Shown here in pieces: positions 24,601 to 38,100 of a stretch of 64,000 nt of DNA. The translations under genes and the position numbers were made by a program. Position 1 is the first letter of the stretch; every line of letters begins with the position of its first letter. This DNA is from Nocardia arthritidis (GTDB lineage Bacteria; Actinomycetota; Actinomycetes; Mycobacteriales; Mycobacteriaceae), in assembly GCF_011801145.1 (NCBI RefSeq), contig NZ_CP046172.1, positions 992,001 to 1,056,000 on the forward strand, given 5' to 3'. Under the pieces are notes generated by a model. It ran no database searches, was not told the origin of the DNA, and saw nothing but the letters and a program-made list of their open reading frames with translations.

Positions 24601-27600
24601 TGGCGGGTGTCGACCTCGCGGTGCCGCTCGCCAAATTCGACCTGCAGCTGGCGCTGGCCGAGGACATCGACGTGCACGGTGCGCCGCAAGGCATTTCGGC
24701 GGCCTTCAGCTACGCCACCGATCTCTTCGACGAACCGACCGTGCAGGATTTCGCGGATCGCTTCGGCCGCATCCTGGCCGCGGTGGCCGCCGATTCCGCG
24801 GTGATCGTCGGAGATATCGACGTACTCGCCCCCGGCGAGCGCGAGCTGGTGCTGCACGAGTGGAACAGCAGCGGCGCGAACGTGCCCGCGGTGACGCTGG
24901 TGGATCTGCTCGCCACCCAGGCCCGTCGCCGCCCGAACGCGGTCGCGGTGCGCTACGGCGAGACCACGCTTACCTTCCAGGAACTGCACAGCCGGGCCGC
25001 ACGGGCCGCGCGCGCACTCATCGCGCAGGGCGCGGGCCCGGAAAAACTTGTGGCCGTTGCGGTTCCGCGCACCGAGGAGCTGCCGGTCGCACTGCTCGCC
25101 GTGCTGCTCTCCGGTGCGGCGTACCTGCCGATCGATTCGACCTATCCGGCCCAGCGCCTGGAATTCATGCTCGGCGATGCCGCACCGGCCTGCCTGCTCA
25201 CCACGGTGAGTGAGCGAGATGCGGTGCCCGCCGGTGAAATTCCGGTGGTGCTGCTCGAGGAGACCGGCGGCTACTCCGACGAGCGGGTCACCGACCGGGA
25301 TCGGCTCGCGCCGTTGCGTCCGGACAATCTGGCCTACGTCATCTACACCTCGGGTTCGACAGGTGTGCCCAAGGGTGTTGGCGTCGCGCACCGGAATGTG
25401 GTGGAGCTGTTCGCGAACACCCAGCTGCTCTTCGAATTCGACGAGACCGATGTGTGGACGCTGTTCCACTCGTTCGCCTTCGATTTCTCGGTGTGGGAGC
25501 TGTGGTGCTCGCTGGCCAACGGCGGCAGCGTGGTCGTGGTGGACTACCTCACCTCCCGTTCGCCGGAGTTGTTCCGCGAGTTGCTGATTCGCGAGCAGGT
25601 GACGGTGCTCAACCAGACGCCGTCGGCGTTCTACCAACTGGCGGAAGTCGATCGCACACTGCACGCGACGGATCAGGGCAAGTTCGCGTTGCGCTATGTC
25701 GTATTCGGCGGCGAGGCACTGGATCTGCGGCAGCTGCGCCGCTGGTACGAGCGGCACGCGGTGGACGCGCCGTGGCTGGTGAATATGTACGGCATCACCG
25801 AAACGACGGTGCACGTGTCGTTCCTGTCGCTCGACGAGCAGATGGTGGACAACGCGGCCAGCGTCATCGGTCGCGCGCTGCCGGGCCTGGAAGGCTATGT
25901 GCTCGACGAGCGGCTGCATCCCGCACCGGTCGGCGTCGCCGGTGAGATTTACGTGGCGGGCGCGCAACTCTCGCGCGGCTACCTCGGCAGGCCCGGCCTG
26001 GCGGCGACCCGGTTCGTGGCGAATCCGTTCGGCGCGCCGGGGTCTCGGATGTACCGCACCGGCGATATCGGCCGCTGGGTCGGCTTCGGCGGGCGGGCCA
26101 ACCTCGAATACGCGGGCCGCAGCGATCAGCAGGTGCAGCTGCGCGGCTTCCGTATCGAGCTCGGCGAGATCGAGTCGGCGCTGCTGCGCTGCCCCGGGGT
26201 GAGCCAGGCCGTCGTTCTGGTGCGCGCGGACGAGCACGCCGGCGACCGGTTGGTGGGTTACGTTGTGCCCGAGGCCGGTTCGGACCTGGACTCGGTGGCG
26301 CTGCGCGAGCAGGTCGGCGAATTCCTCACCGGCTACATGGTTCCGGACGCGATCGTCGTGCTGGACGCGCTGCCGCTCACCCCGAACGGCAAATTGGACC
26401 GGAAGGCTTTGCCCGCACCGGAATTCGTCTCCGGTGCGGTCTACCGCGCCCCGAGCTCGCCGGTGGAGCAGGCCGTCGCGGCGGTATTCGGCGAGCTGCT
26501 CGGCGCGGCCGAGGTCGGCCTCGACGACGATTTCTTCGGCCTCGGCGGCAATTCGCTGCTGGCCACCCGGGTGGTGGCCAGGATCAACGAGGCGTTGGAC
26601 GCGAATCTCGCGGTGCGCGAACTGTTCGAGGCGCCGACGGTGGCCGCGCTGGCCGCCCGCGTCGTACCGGGTTCCGGTGGCGGCGCCGCCGCGCGCCCAC
26701 CGCTGGAACGCGCGCCGCGCACCAGCCGGGTGCCGCTCTCGCTGGCTCAGCAGCGGATGTGGGTGCTCAACCAATTCGATCCGGCCTCACCGGCTTACAA
26801 CATCCCGATGGCCATCCGGCTCACCGGCGCGCTGGACGTCTCGGCGCTGCGCTACGCCGTCGCCGATGTGGTCGAGCGGCACGAATCGCTGCGCACCCGC
26901 TACCCGGCAGGTCCGGACGGGCTGCCGTATCAGGAGATCCTGTCGGTGTCGGAGGCCGTGCCCGGCGGGCTGGAGGTGACCGAGACCGAGGATCCGATCG
27001 GCCGGGTCACCGCGCTGCTGTCCACCGGATTCGATGTGACACAACAGGTTCCGGTGCGTGCACTGCTGCTCGGGGTCGGCCGGGACGAGTACCTGCTGGC
27101 CATGGTCGTGCATCACATCGCAGGTGACGGCGCATCGATAGCACCGCTGGCGCGCGACCTGATGACGGCGTATCTGGCGCGGGTGCGCGGCAATTCGCCG
27201 CGTTGGTCGCCGCTGCAGGTGCAGTACGCCGACTTCGCCATCTGGCAGCGCGCGGTGATCGGCACCGACGACGACGAGAACTCGGTGGCGGCCAAGCAGT
27301 TGGCGTACTGGCGCGAGCAGCTGGCCGGGCTGTCCGGCGAACTGGAGCTGCCCACCGACCGACCGCATCCCCCGGTGCCGTCCATGCGCGGCGCCTCGAC
27401 CGGTCTCGCAGTGCCCGCCGAGGTGCATGCGGCGCTGATCCGCCTTGCCCGCGAACATAATTCGACGCTGTTCATGGTGGTGCACGCGGCACTGGCGGTG
27501 CTGCTGGCCCGGCTGTCCGGCCGCGCCGATATCGCCATCGGGACTCCGATCGCCGGCCGCGGTGAACGCGCGCTCGACGATCTGGTCGGCATGTTCGTCA

Positions 27601-28958
27601 ACACGCTCGCGCTGCGCACTCCGGTGGACGCGACCGCGAGCTTCCACGCGCTGGTCGACCAGGCCAGGGAGACCGACCTGACCGCGTTCGCCAACGCCGA
27701 CATCCCGTTCGAGCGGGTGGTCGAGGTGGTCACGCCGGGCCGGGCCACCACCCGCAATCCGCTGTTCGCCGTTGTGCTTTCGTTCCAGAACAACGAGCAG
27801 CCCACCCTGGAACTGCCGGGGCTCACGGTCTCCGGGTTGGACGCCGGCGTCATCGCGGCGAAGTTCGACCTCCAGGTGAACGTGGTGCCGCGATACGGCG
27901 CCGACGGTTCGGTCGACGAACTGCTCACCGTATTCACCTATGCCACCGACATTTTCGACGAGCCTACGGTGCAGGCCTTCGGCCGCAGGCTGATTCGGGT
28001 ACTCACCGCGGTGGCCGCGAATCCGGGTATCCGGGTCGGCGATATCGACATCCTGGACGATGCGGAGCGGGAACGGATTTCCGCCGCACCGGTTTCCGGC
28101 GGCGAGCCGGAGACGCCGTCGAACACCGTCGGAACCGCGCTCACCCAGGCGCTGTCCGCCGCCGTCGAGGACGATCCCGATGGTCCGGCACTCGCCTTTG
28201 GCGACGACGCGCTCAGCTACCAGGAACTCGACGCGCGCTCATCGCAATTGGCGCGGGTGCTGATCGCCCGCGGTTGCGGTCCCGGCGTCGGCGTCGCGCT
28301 GCGGCTGGAGCGTGGCATCCATCAGGCCGTCGCCAGCTGGGCGGTGGTGAAGGCGGGCGCGGCGGTAGTGGCCGGGGCTGCGCCGAACGGGTTGGAGCTC
28401 AAGGTCGGCCTGACCACCCTCGGCACGCCGGTCTCCGGCGACCTGGACTGGCTGGCGCTCGACGATCCCGCGGTGATCGCCGAGATTGCTGGGGAATCGC
28501 CACGCCCGGTGACCTATGCCCATCGCACCCGTGCGCTGCACGGTGCGGATCCGGCCTTCATCGGCATCGAATCGCTCAGCTACGACGAGCTGGCCGGTGT
28601 CGTCGACCGGTTCCGGGCGCGGACGGGTTTGACCTTCGAATCCCGTACCTTCCGCACCGGTGGCGCGGAAGGCGTTGCCGCGCTGGTGGAATTGGTGGCC
28701 GCCGGTGCGACCGGCGCCTCGGTGGTGCTGGCGCCGGATCGGGTCGCGGAGCTGACCGACACGCTGGCCGACGAGTGGGTGAGCCACCTGTTCACCGATC
28801 GGGCGGGCCTTGTCGACCTGGAGGTAACCGCACTGGAGGATCTTCGAGCGGTGGTGGTCGAGGATACTGTTGCCGACGTGGACGGCTTGGCCTCGGTGCA
28901 AACCGTGGTCGCGCTGGCGGATCTGCTGCGCGGGCCTGGCGCCTCGCACAGTGGGTAA
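21606..28958 (+). CDS. NRPS2: A-T-C-A(Thr)-T-C with truncated A tail, no TE
   Basis: A 2450-residue NRPS. Approximate domains: A1 20-530 (P-loop near 182), T1 (Ser near 572), C1 630-1080 (HHIAGDG near 759), A2 1095-1610, T2 (near 1650), C2 1709-2150 (HHIAGDG near 1836), then a broken A-like tail 2172-2450. A1 pocket reads DVLLVAGIL (unassigned, hydrophobic). A2 reads DFWNVGMVH, differing from the threonine code DFWNIGMVHK only by Val for Ile, so Thr is predicted. The protein ends with a C domain that has no downstream carrier of its own and no thioesterase. NRPS3 downstream starts with A-T lacking a C, so the two probably form one line. ATG 21606 is chosen because [20 protein letters not shown] aligns with the NRPS1 N-terminus; the open frame begins earlier (GTG 21537). 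Confidence 0.93.
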   Translation: MDSARRSARGTRRRRSGGLLFSQLLTSAVETAAGAVAIRYNPTGDPADDRELTYQELDEASSRVARELIERGVGPGDVVAIGIARSLESVLAVWAIAKTGAAYVPVDPSYPAERIAHIVSDSGAVLGLTTSAHRAALGSAIYWIELDDPVVSARIAARPAHPISYTDRVRPLDERHPAYVIYTSGSTGRPKGVVVTHTGLASLVAAEREHYDVTPDSRVLHVCSPNFDVSVLELLLAFSAGATLVVAPPKVFGGYELADLLRREQVSHMLITPGALESVDPAGLDDLQVVVVAGDKFGPELVGRWGASPDRLFYNGYGPTEATILATSSAPMRPGGPITIGTSIAGVGAFVLDSRLRPVPAGVVGELYLSGPALAQGYLGRPGLTSERFVASPFGADTGNPGARLYRTGDLVRRSEIDGTIEYLGRSDFQVKIRGFRIELGEIDNALTGHPEIDYAATIGRTLPSGATALVSYVLPRAGVTIDTGELAEFIGASLPAYMIPAAIMVLDEIPLTPVGKLDRAALPEPVFAARKFRAPSTPVEEIVADVFAALLLSGVADARVGADDDFFELGGNSLLAAQAAARIGSALEIRVPVQLLFEASTVAALAERVEQHAGSSAGQALRPQPRPARIPLSYAQQRMWFLNRFDPASGVNNIPVAVRLTGKLDIEALRAAVRDLCERHEVLRTIYPEVDGEGYQQVLPIGDRRSVPDLVVEQADPARVPELVAATVIEGFDVTVAPPVRVRVLELGEHDHVLICVVHHIAGDGFSMGPLTRDLMTAYVERMHGGAPEWPALTVQYADYAIWQRDVLGAEDDPDSVLAQQISFWRNQLAALPEQLELPADRPRPAVASNRGATYEFRIDTGIHAALNKLAHQHNSTLFMVVHAALAVLLARLSGTRDIAIGTPVAGRGEAALDDLVGMFVNTLVLRNEIDPGLSFDELLREVRHTDVEAFGHADVPFERLVELLDPVRSAARHPLFQVMLTFQNLARAELELPGLSVAGVDLAVPLAKFDLQLALAEDIDVHGAPQGISAAFSYATDLFDEPTVQDFADRFGRILAAVAADSAVIVGDIDVLAPGERELVLHEWNSSGANVPAVTLVDLLATQARRRPNAVAVRYGETTLTFQELHSRAARAARALIAQGAGPEKLVAVAVPRTEELPVALLAVLLSGAAYLPIDSTYPAQRLEFMLGDAAPACLLTTVSERDAVPAGEIPVVLLEETGGYSDERVTDRDRLAPLRPDNLAYVIYTSGSTGVPKGVGVAHRNVVELFANTQLLFEFDETDVWTLFHSFAFDFSVWELWCSLANGGSVVVVDYLTSRSPELFRELLIREQVTVLNQTPSAFYQLAEVDRTLHATDQGKFALRYVVFGGEALDLRQLRRWYERHAVDAPWLVNMYGITETTVHVSFLSLDEQMVDNAASVIGRALPGLEGYVLDERLHPAPVGVAGEIYVAGAQLSRGYLGRPGLAATRFVANPFGAPGSRMYRTGDIGRWVGFGGRANLEYAGRSDQQVQLRGFRIELGEIESALLRCPGVSQAVVLVRADEHAGDRLVGYVVPEAGSDLDSVALREQVGEFLTGYMVPDAIVVLDALPLTPNGKLDRKALPAPEFVSGAVYRAPSSPVEQAVAAVFGELLGAAEVGLDDDFFGLGGNSLLATRVVARINEALDANLAVRELFEAPTVAALAARVVPGSGGGAAARPPLERAPRTSRVPLSLAQQRMWVLNQFDPASPAYNIPMAIRLTGALDVSALRYAVADVVERHESLRTRYPAGPDGLPYQEILSVSEAVPGGLEVTETEDPIGRVTALLSTGFDVTQQVPVRALLLGVGRDEYLLAMVVHHIAGDGASIAPLARDLMTAYLARVRGNSPRWSPLQVQYADFAIWQRAVIGTDDDENSVAAKQLAYWREQLAGLSGELELPTDRPHPPVPSMRGASTGLAVPAEVHAALIRLAREHNSTLFMVVHAALAVLLARLSGRADIAIGTPIAGRGERALDDLVGMFVNTLALRTPVDATASFHALVDQARETDLTAFANADIPFERVVEVVTPGRATTRNPLFAVVLSFQNNEQPTLELPGLTVSGLDAGVIAAKFDLQVNVVPRYGADGSVDELLTVFTYATDIFDEPTVQAFGRRLIRVLTAVAANPGIRVGDIDILDDAERERISAAPVSGGEPETPSNTVGTALTQALSAAVEDDPDGPALAFGDDALSYQELDARSSQLARVLIARGCGPGVGVALRLERGIHQAVASWAVVKAGAAVVAGAAPNGLELKVGLTTLGTPVSGDLDWLALDDPAVIAEIAGESPRPVTYAHRTRALHGADPAFIGIESLSYDELAGVVDRFRARTGLTFESRTFRTGGAEGVAALVELVAAGATGASVVLAPDRVAELTDTLADEWVSHLFTDRAGLVDLEVTALEDLRAVVVEDTVADVDGLASVQTVVALADLLRGPGASHSG
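28111..28958 (+). other. Truncated adenylation remnant at the C-terminus of NRPS2
   Basis: About 280 residues. The start retains the A1/A2 core region ([20 protein letters not shown], then [11 protein letters not shown]), but the expected P-loop is replaced by [15 protein letters not shown], and the YGPTE, YRTGD and C-terminal subdomain motifs are missing. It follows an intact-looking C domain. It is a second, independently shaped A-domain relic in the array. Confidence 0.8.
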
Positions 28959-29057
28959 GCTGCCGCGATACGGGATGTGACGAGTGCCACAGTGGATTGG
29001 TTTGCCGCATCGAGGCTGCCCCTGGAAATGTGGGCGGGACGTGGTTCTACAGGCAGG

Positions 29058-29144
29058 ATGAGTAAGACTTTCATGGTTCGGGAGCGCGGGGGTCGACGGC
29101 CGGCTGCAGAATTCGAGGTTGCGGCGCGGGAGATGAGCGAATGA
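29058..29144 (+). CDS. Possible 28-residue leader peptide overlapping NRPS3
   Basis: ATG at 29058 preceded by AGGCAGG opens a short frame (MSKTFMVRERGGRRPAAEFE...) whose TGA overlaps the NRPS3 start codon as ATGA (29141-29144). A second in-frame ATG lies at 29073 in CATGGTTCGGG, a string also found upstream of NRPS4 where it again begins a short frame with an ATGA overlap. Translational coupling to the giant synthetase is conceivable. Unproven. Confidence 0.3.
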   Translation: MSKTFMVRERGGRRPAAEFEVAAREMSE

Positions 29145-32100
29145 CTCGTCCCGCTCGCGTACGGCCCGCCCGTACCCGGCGGCCACGGGTCACCACCCTG
29201 CCGCAGTTGATGGCCACCGCCGTCGAGGTGAATCCGAGCGGTACCGCGGTCGTGTACGCCGACGCCGCCGGTGCCATCGGTTCGCTGAGCTATGCCGAAC
29301 TCGACGAGCGGTCCACTCGGCTCGCCCGTTTGCTGATCGATCGCGGGATCGGCCCGGAAGATCTGGTCGCCGTTGGTATTCCGCGTTCCATCGACTCGGT
29401 TGTCGCGGTCTGGGCGGTCGCCAAGACCGGTGCGGGCTTCGTACCCGTCGACCCGAACTATCCGGCCGACCGGGTCGAGCACATGGTCAAGGATTCCGGC
29501 GCGGTCCTCGGCCTGACCGTCCAGCGGGTGCACGGCGAGCTGCCCGGTCAGGTGCCATGGCTGTCCGTCGACGGCGACGAGTTGGCGCGGCGGCTGGAGC
29601 AGTATCCGGCCGAGCCGGTCACCTATGCCGATCGGTTGCGGCAGCTGCGCGCCGAACATCCGGCCTATGTCATCTACACCTCCGGATCCACCGGTCTGCC
29701 GAAGGGCGTCGTCGTCACCCAGGCCGGACTGTCCAGTTTCTGCGACGAACAGCGCGAGCGATACCGGGTGACGAACACGTCGCGCACCCTGCATTTCGCC
29801 TCGCCGTCCTTCGACGCATCAGTGCTGGAATTGCTGCTGGCGCTTGGTGGTTCGGCCACCATGGTGGTCGTCGCGCCGACCGTGTACGGCGGCGAGGAGC
29901 TGGCCGGGTTGCTGCGGCGTGAGGGTGTGACGCATGCGTTCATCACTCCTGCGGCGTTGGCGTCGATTGATCCGGCGGGGCTCGACGAGCTTCGCGTGGT
30001 CGTCGCCGGTGGTGAGGCGTGCCCGCCGGAGTTGGTGCGGCGCTGGGCTTTACCGGGCGTGCGTGAGTTCTTCAATGGTTACGGTCCTACCGAGACCACC
30101 ATCATGACCAATATCAGCGCGCCGCTGACGCCGGACGTGCCGGTGACGATCGGCGGCCCGATCCGGGCGATCACCGAATACGTGTTGGATGAGCGGCTTT
30201 CGCCAGTACCGACGGGCGTTGTCGGCGAGCTCTACATCACCGGCGCCCAGCTGGCCCGCGGCTATCACCGGCAGCCTGCGCTCACGGCACTGCGTTTCGT
30301 GGCGAATCCGTTCGATCCCAATGGTTCTCGGCTGTACCGCACCGGTGATTTGGTGCGCTGGACCGCCGATAACGAGCTGGAGTATTTGGGCCGCAACGAT
30401 TTCCAGGTGAAGATCCGTGGTTTCCGGATCGAGCTGGGCGAGATCGATGCGGTGCTGGCCGCGCACGAGACCGTGGATTTCGCGGTGACCGTCGGACATC
30501 GGCTCGACAGCGGTGCGACGATTCTGGCCGCCTACGTGCACGCCGCGGGCGGGGCCGTGGTCGACACCGCCGAGCTCACCGCATTCGCCGAACGCAGCCT
30601 GCCCGCGCATATGGTGCCCACCGCGATCACGGTGCTCGACCACATCCCGCTCACCCCGGTCGGCAAGCTGGACCGGCGGGCGCTGCCCGCTCCGCGGTTG
30701 CAGGCCAAGGAATTCCGCGTACCCGACGGGCTGTTCGAACAGCTGGTCGCCGACGTATTCGCCGAACTGCTCGGCAGCGCGGAACCGGTCGGCGCGGATG
30801 ACGACTTCTTCGAACTCGGCGGCAATTCGCTGATCGCCACCCAGGTCGCGGCCCGGCTCGGCGCCGCCATCGGGGCCAGGGTGCCCGCGCGGGTCGTCTT
30901 CGAGGCGCCGACGGTCGCCGCGCTCGCCGCGCGGCTGGAACCGCTGAAGGGTGCGGGCGGACGCAGGCCGCTGACGAGTATGCCGCGGCCGGAACACATT
31001 CCGCTCTCGCTGGCACAGCAGCGGATGTGGTTCCTCAACCAGTTCGATACCGCATCGGCCGCGAACAACATCCCGTTCGCCATCCGGTTGACCGGTGCGT
31101 TGGATGTGGCCGCGCTGCAGGCGGCGGTCGCCGATGTGATCGAGCGGCACGAGACTTTGCGTACGGTCTACCCGGCCGTCGACGGCACCGGTTATCAGGT
31201 GATTCTGCCTGCCGCACAGGCGATTCCGGACCTCACCCCGCAGCAGGTCACGACCTCCGAGCTGCCGGGCTGGCTGGCGGCGTTCGCGTTGGGCGGCTTC
31301 GATGTCGCCGCCGAGGTGCCGCTGCGCATCGCGCTCGGACAGCTCGACGACGCAGAATACGTGCTGGCCGTTGTGGTGCACCACATCGCCGCCGACGGCA
31401 GCTCCGTCGGGCCGCTGGTGCGGGATCTGATGCTGTCCTATATCGCGCGCAGCTCCGGTGTCGTGCCCGAATTGCCGCCGCTGCCGGTGCAATACGCGGA
31501 CTACGCGCTGTGGCAGCGCGAGGTGCTCGGCGACGAGGGCGATCCCGACTCGGTGGCCGCGGCCCAGATCGCCTACTGGCGTGCGACTTTGGTCGGACTG
31601 CCGGACCGGATCGACCTGCCCGCGGATCGCCCGCGGCCTGCCGTCGCCTCCGGGCGCGGCGCGGTATTCACCTTCGAGATCGACGGCCGGATCCGCACCC
31701 GGCTGGAGGAACTCGCGCAGGAGGCGGGCGCCTCGCTGTTCATGGTGGTGCACAGTGCATTCGCTGCGCTGCTCGCCCGACTGTCGGGCACCGCCGACGT
31801 GGCCATCGGCACGCCGGTGGCCGGTCGTGGTGAGGCCGAGCTGGACGATCTGATCGGTATGTTCGTCAATACGCTTGTGCTGCGTACCGCGATCGATCCG
31901 GCGCGTTCGTTCCGTGAGTTGCTGGCCGACGCCAAAGACATCGACCTTGCCGCGTTTTCGCATGCGGAGTTGCCGTTCGAGCGGTTGGTCGAGGTGTTGG
32001 ATCCGGTGCGTTCGCAGGCGCATCATCCGTTGTTTCAGGTGGCGTTGTTTTTCCAGAATATGGATAAGCCGACGTTGGCGTTGCCTGGTTTGTCGGCCGA

Positions 32101-35100
32101 GGCTGTCGAATTCGATGGTGCGGTGGCGAAATTCGACCTGCAGCTCACCATCACCCCGCAGGACGATCCGGCCGCGGGTATGTCGGCGATGTTCACCTAC
32201 GCGACCGATCTGTTCGACCGGGCGACCGTCGCGGAGTTCGCGGCGCGACTGCGGCGGATCCTGAAGGCGGTGGCTGCAGATCCGGCCCGCCCGATCGGCG
32301 ATATCGGGCTGCTGTCGCTGGTCGAGCGCGACCGAATCGTCTACGAGTGGAACGACACTCGGCAGCGGGTGGCGCCCGAGCTGTTGCTTGACGGCTTCCG
32401 CCGGGCGGTGGCGGCGCATCCGGAGGCCGTCGCGATTGCCTACGAGGGTGTCGAGCTGACTTATGGTGAGTTCGATGAGCGGGTGAATCGGCTTGCTCGT
32501 TTGTTGATTTCGCAGGGTGTTGGTGCGGAATCGTTGGTGGGTCTTGCGGTTCGGCGTTCGTTGGATCTTGTTGTCGGTATGTATGCGATTGTGACGGCTG
32601 GTGGTGCGTATGTGCCGTTGGATCCGGATCATCCGGCCGAGCGCATCGCCCACATCCTCGACACGGCGCGGCCCGCCGCGGTGGTGACCACCACCCGGGA
32701 TGCCGTCGCGGTGCCGGAGGATGTCGCGACGCTGTACATCGACGCCCTCGACACGAGCGGTTTCGACAGCACCCCCGTGCAGCCGTACGAACTGCTGCGG
32801 CCGGTCTGCGCCGCCAACCCGGCCTATGTGATCTTCACGTCCGGTTCGACGGGTAAGCCCAAGGGCGTCGCGGTTTCGCACGCGGCCATCAATAACCAGA
32901 TCACCTGGATGCTGGCCGAATACCCGCTTGATTCCGATGACGTGTACCTGCAGAAGACCGCGACGACGTTCGATGTGTCGTTGTGGGGTTATTTCATGCC
33001 GTTGCGGGTTGGTGCGAAACTCGTTGTGGCCACTCACGATGGTCATCGCGATCCGATGTATGTCGCGGAAACGATTGCCGCGCAGCGGGTGACGGTCACA
33101 GATTTCGTGCCGTCGATGCTCACCGTTTTCGCGGCGCATACGCGGCCGGGTTCGATTCCGTCCTTGCGGGATGTGTTCGTCATCGGCGAGGCGCTGCCGC
33201 CGGAGACGGTGACGGCGTTGCAGAACGTTTCCGACGCCGCGGTGCACAACCTTTACGGGCCTACCGAGGCGGCGGTCTCGGTGACCTACTGGCCCGCGGA
33301 GGACGCCACCGAACGCACCGTGCCGATCGGCCTGCCGCAGTGGAATACCGAAGTCTACGTGCTGGATTCGCGACTGCGGCCGGTGCCGATCGGTGTGCCC
33401 GGCGAGCTGTATCTGGCGGGTGACCAGCTGGCGCGCGGCTATGTGCGACGGCCCGACCTCACCGCGGATCGGTTCGTCGCCAATCCGTTCACCACCGGTA
33501 AGCGCATGTATCGCACCGGCGACCTGGTGGTCTGGCGCACCACGCCGGACAACGCGGACGGTGTGCTCGACTACATCGGCCGCACCGATTTCCAGGTGAA
33601 GTTCCGTGGTCAGCGCATCGAGCTCGGCGAGATCGAAACCGCTTTGCTGGCACAGCCTTCCGTGAGCCAGGCGGTCGCGCTGGTGGCGGGGTCCACGCTG
33701 GGCGACCAACTCGTGGCCTACGCCGTGCCGACACCCGGCGCGGTCATCGATCCACAGGTGCTGCGCGCGGCTGTCTCGGATGTGTTGCCCGCGTACATGG
33801 TTCCGGCCACCATCGTCGCGCTGGACGCCTTCCCGCTGAACCCGAGCGGCAAGCTGGACCGAAAGGCGTTGCCGGAACCCAGCTTCGAGGCCAAGGAATT
33901 CCGCGCGCCCGCCACCCCGGTGGAGGAAATCGTCGCCGGTGTATTCGGCGAGGTGCTCGGCCTCACCCGGATCGGCGCGGACGACGACTTCTTCGCGCTC
34001 GGCGGCAATTCGCTGATCGCCACCCAGGTGGTCGCCCGGATCGGCGCGGCCATCGGCGGCCGGGTTCCGGTGCGCGCGCTGTTCGAAACGCCCACCGTCG
34101 CAGCGCTGGCCGCGGCCGTGGAATCGCAGGTGCACGGGCAGCGCACCATCGAACTGGGCAGCATCGAGCGGCCGGAGCAGCTGCCGCTCTCGCTGGCGCA
34201 GCGGCGGATGTGGTTCCTCAACCGCTTCGATCAGGCCGAGGACGGTTCCTCGGGCGCGGGTTCGGCCGCCTACAACCTGCCGTTCGCGCTGCGCCTGACC
34301 GGCGCGCTGGACACCGATGCCCTCGCCGCCGCACTCGACGACGTGGTCGGCAGGCATGAGGTGCTGCGCACCGTCTATCCGGAGACGCCGGACGGGCCGG
34401 TGCAGGTGGTGCTGCCGCCGCAGCGCGTCGCGCTGAACGCGACGCCGCGCCCGATGGCGGAATCCGAGATCGCCGGCGCGGTGTACACGCTGGCCGCGAC
34501 GCCGTTCGACGTCACCGAAGAGGTGCCGTTGCGTGTCGCGCTGTACCAAATCGAGGGCGCCGCGGACGATTACGTGCTCGGGGTGGTGGTGCACCACATC
34601 GCGGGCGACGGTTCGTCGATGGGTCCGCTGGTGCGTGATGTGATGGTGGCGTATGCGGCGCGGACGGCGGGTGAGGCGCCGTCGTGGGCTCCGTTGCCGG
34701 TGCAGTATGCGGATTACGCGCTGTGGCAGCGTGCGGTGCTCGGCGACGAGTCCGATGCGGATTCGATTGCGGCGCAGCAGATTGCGTTCTGGCGTGAGCA
34801 GCTCGCGGATCTGCCCGACCTGTTGGAGCTGCCGACCGATCGGCCGCGGCCCGCGGTCGCCACGCTGGCCGGTGCGCGGGTTGATGTATCGATCGATGCG
34901 CAAACCCATTCCGGGCTGGTCGAATTGGCGCGTGCGCATGGTGCGACGCTGTTCATGGTTGTGCATACCGCGCTCGCGGTGGCGTTGGCCAGGTTGTCGG
35001 GTTCGAACGATATCGCCATCGGTACTCCGGTGGCGGGCCGTGGTGAGCGTGAGCTCGATGATTTGATCGGTATGTTCGTCAATACCGTGGTGTTCCGCAC

Positions 35101-38100
35101 CCGGTACGACGGGAATGCCACGTTCGCGGAGTTGCTGGGTAAGCAGCGGGAGACCGATCTTCAGGCGTTCGCGCATGCGGATATTCCGTTCGAGCGCTTG
35201 GTGGAGGTGTTGAACCCGCGTAGGTCGACGGCGCATCATCCGCTGTTCCAGGTGGGTCTTTCGTTCCAGAATCTGGCGCGGACCGCGTTGGAGTTGCCGG
35301 GCCTGACCGTAGCCAAGGTGGATGCGGACCTGGATGTTTCGCAGTTCGACCTGCATCTCATCGTCGCCGACGGTTACGACGAGCAGGGTGCGCCCGCGGG
35401 TATCGGCGGCTTCTTCACTTATGCGACAGATCTTTTCGACGCGCAGACGGTGCGCGGTTTCGCCGAGCGACTGTCCCGGGTGCTGGCCGCGGTGGTCGCC
35501 GACGCCGATATCCGGGTCGGCGATATCGATGTGCTCGACGTCGAGGAACGCGACGCGGTGCTGTTCGGCTGGAACGACACCGAGCGCAAGGTGCGGACCA
35601 GCACGCTGGCGGCGGTGCTCGACGCCGCGGTCGCCTGGGCGCCCAATGTCACCGCGCTGGTCGCCGATCTGCCCGATGGCGGCCGCGCCGAGCTGAGCTA
35701 TGCCGAACTCGACGGCCAGGTGAATGCCCTTGCCCGGCACCTGATTTCGCTCGGCGTCGGCCCGGAGGCGCGGGTGGCGCTCGCACTGCGTCGCTCCGTG
35801 GATCTCATTGTCGCCATGTACGCGGTGACGAAGGCGGGCGGCGCGTACGTGCCGGTGGATCCGGATCAGGCGGCCGAACGCACCGGGCACATCCTGGAAT
35901 CCGCCGCACCGGTCTGCGTCCTTACCAATGCCGATGCCGCCTTCGACACCGATATCGCGCCGGTGGTGCGGCTGGAAGACCTTGCGCTGCAACCGGACCC
36001 GCGGCCGATCCGGGATGCCGAGCGGGCGGTCCCGCTGCGCACCGACAACACCGCGTATGTCATCTTCACCTCCGGTTCGACGGGGCGTCCCAAGGGCGTC
36101 GCGGTCACCCACGCCGCGATTCTGAATCAATTGCTGTGGAAGACGGCGGCATTCGTGCTCGGGCCGACCGATATCGTGCTGCTGAAGACCGCCGCGACCT
36201 TCGACCTCTCGGTGTGGGAATTCTGGTCGGCCGTCGCCTGCGGCGGACGTCTAGTGCTCGCGACCCCCGACGGGCACCGCGACCCGGCCTATCTCAACGA
36301 GCTGATGGCCCGCGAGGCGGTGACCACCCTGCATGTGGTGCCGTCCATGCTGGACGCGCTGGTCGCGGACGCGCGCGGGCTGGCGGCGGTGGATTCGCTG
36401 CGCCGGGTACTCGCGATCGGTGAGGCGCTGCCCGGCACGCTGGCTCAGCGATTCCGCGCCACGAAACCGCGAGTGGCGCTGTTCAATCTGTACGGCCCGA
36501 CCGAGGCGGCGGTGTCGATCACCAGCCACCGGGTGACCGCCGCCGATACCGCCTCGGTGCCGATCGGCGCGCCGGAGTGGAACTGCCGGGTATTCGTGCT
36601 CGACGCGCGGCTGCGGCCGGTGCCCGCCGGTGTCTCGGGCGAATTGTATTTGGCCGGTGCGCAATTGGCGCGCGGCTACGTCGGAAGGGCCGAGCTGACC
36701 GCGGATCGGTTCGTGGCCAACCCGTTCGAGCACGGCACCCGGATGTACCGCACCGGTGACCTCGTCGCATGGACAGCCGATGGCGAGCTGGAATACCGGG
36801 GCCGCACCGACTTCCAGGTGAAGGTGCGCGGTTTCCGCATCGAGCTCGGCGAGATCGAGGCCGCGCTGCTGGCGCGGCCGGACGTGGCGCAGGCCGCGGT
36901 GCTCGCCAGAACCGATGCGCACACCGGCGACCGGCTGGTCGCGTACCTGGTCTCGCCGGATCCGGAACTCGATGTGGCGCAGCTGAAATCGGAGCTCGCC
37001 GCGGCGCTGCCCTCCTACATGGTGCCGTCCGCGTTCGTTGTGCTCGATGCGCTGCCGCTCAACGTCAACGGCAAGCTGGACCGGAAGGCCCTGCCAGAGC
37101 CGGAATTCGAGGCGCAGGTCTATCGGGCGCCGTCGACCCCGATCGAAGAGATCGTCGCCACCGTGTACGCCGAGGTGCTGGGTGTGCCGCAGGTCGGCGC
37201 GGACGACGACTTCTTCGCCCTCGGCGGCAATTCGCTGCTGGCCACCCAGGTCGCGGCCCGCCTCGGCGCGGCGCTGGATACCCGGGTGCCGGTGCGGGTG
37301 CTGTTCGAGGCATCGACGGTGGCCGGGCTCGCGGTGCGGGCGGAGCGGCATGCCGGTGCGGGCGGGCGCACGGCGCTGGTCGCGGGCCCGCGGCCGGAGC
37401 TGATCCCGCTCTCGCTGGCGCAGCAGCGCATGTGGTTCCTCAACCAGTTCGACACGGGCTCGGCGGTTTACAACATTCCGGTCGCCATCCGGCTGTCCGG
37501 CGAACTGGATACCGCGGCGCTCGAGCTCGCCGTCGCGGATCTGGTTGCCCGCCACGAGATTCTGCGCACCACCTATCCGGAGACGGCGGACGGCCCGATC
37601 CAGCGGATCGCCGATACCGTGCCGGTCAGGCTGCCCGCGGTGCCGACGGACGCCGAGCGCGTCATCGACGAGGTGCGCGACATCGTCGCGGCCGGATTCG
37701 ATGTCACCACCGAATTGCCGTTCCGGGTCGCGCTTTTCGAGCTGACGCCCACCGAGCACGTGCTCGTCTTCGTCGCGCACCACATCAGCACCGACGGCTG
37801 GTCGCTCGGCCCGCTGACCCGGGACGTGATGGTGGCATACGCCGCGCGCAGCGGTGGCGTCGCGCCCGGCTGGGCGACGCTGCCGGTGCAGTACGCGGAC
37901 TACAGCCTCTGGCAGCGCGCCACGCTCGGCTCGGAATCCGATCCGGAGAGCCTGATCTCGCAGCAGGCCGCATACTGGCGCACCGCGCTGGCCGGACTGC
38001 CGGAGGAATTGGCGCTGCCCGCCGACCGGCCGCGACCCGCTGTCGCGTCCTACCGTGGCGCCGCGCTGTCCTTCGAGATTCCGGCGGAAGTCCATGTCGG

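Noticed and set aside
30050..36130. A 2026-codon open frame on the minus strand, and similar very long minus-strand frames at 8513-12487, 21651-26774, 36251-40345 and 52730-57943
   Set aside because: They lie wholly antisense to NRPS coding sequence. Their translations are low-complexity and rich in Arg, His, Gly and Gln, as expected from the complement of high-GC codons. No family motif is visible.
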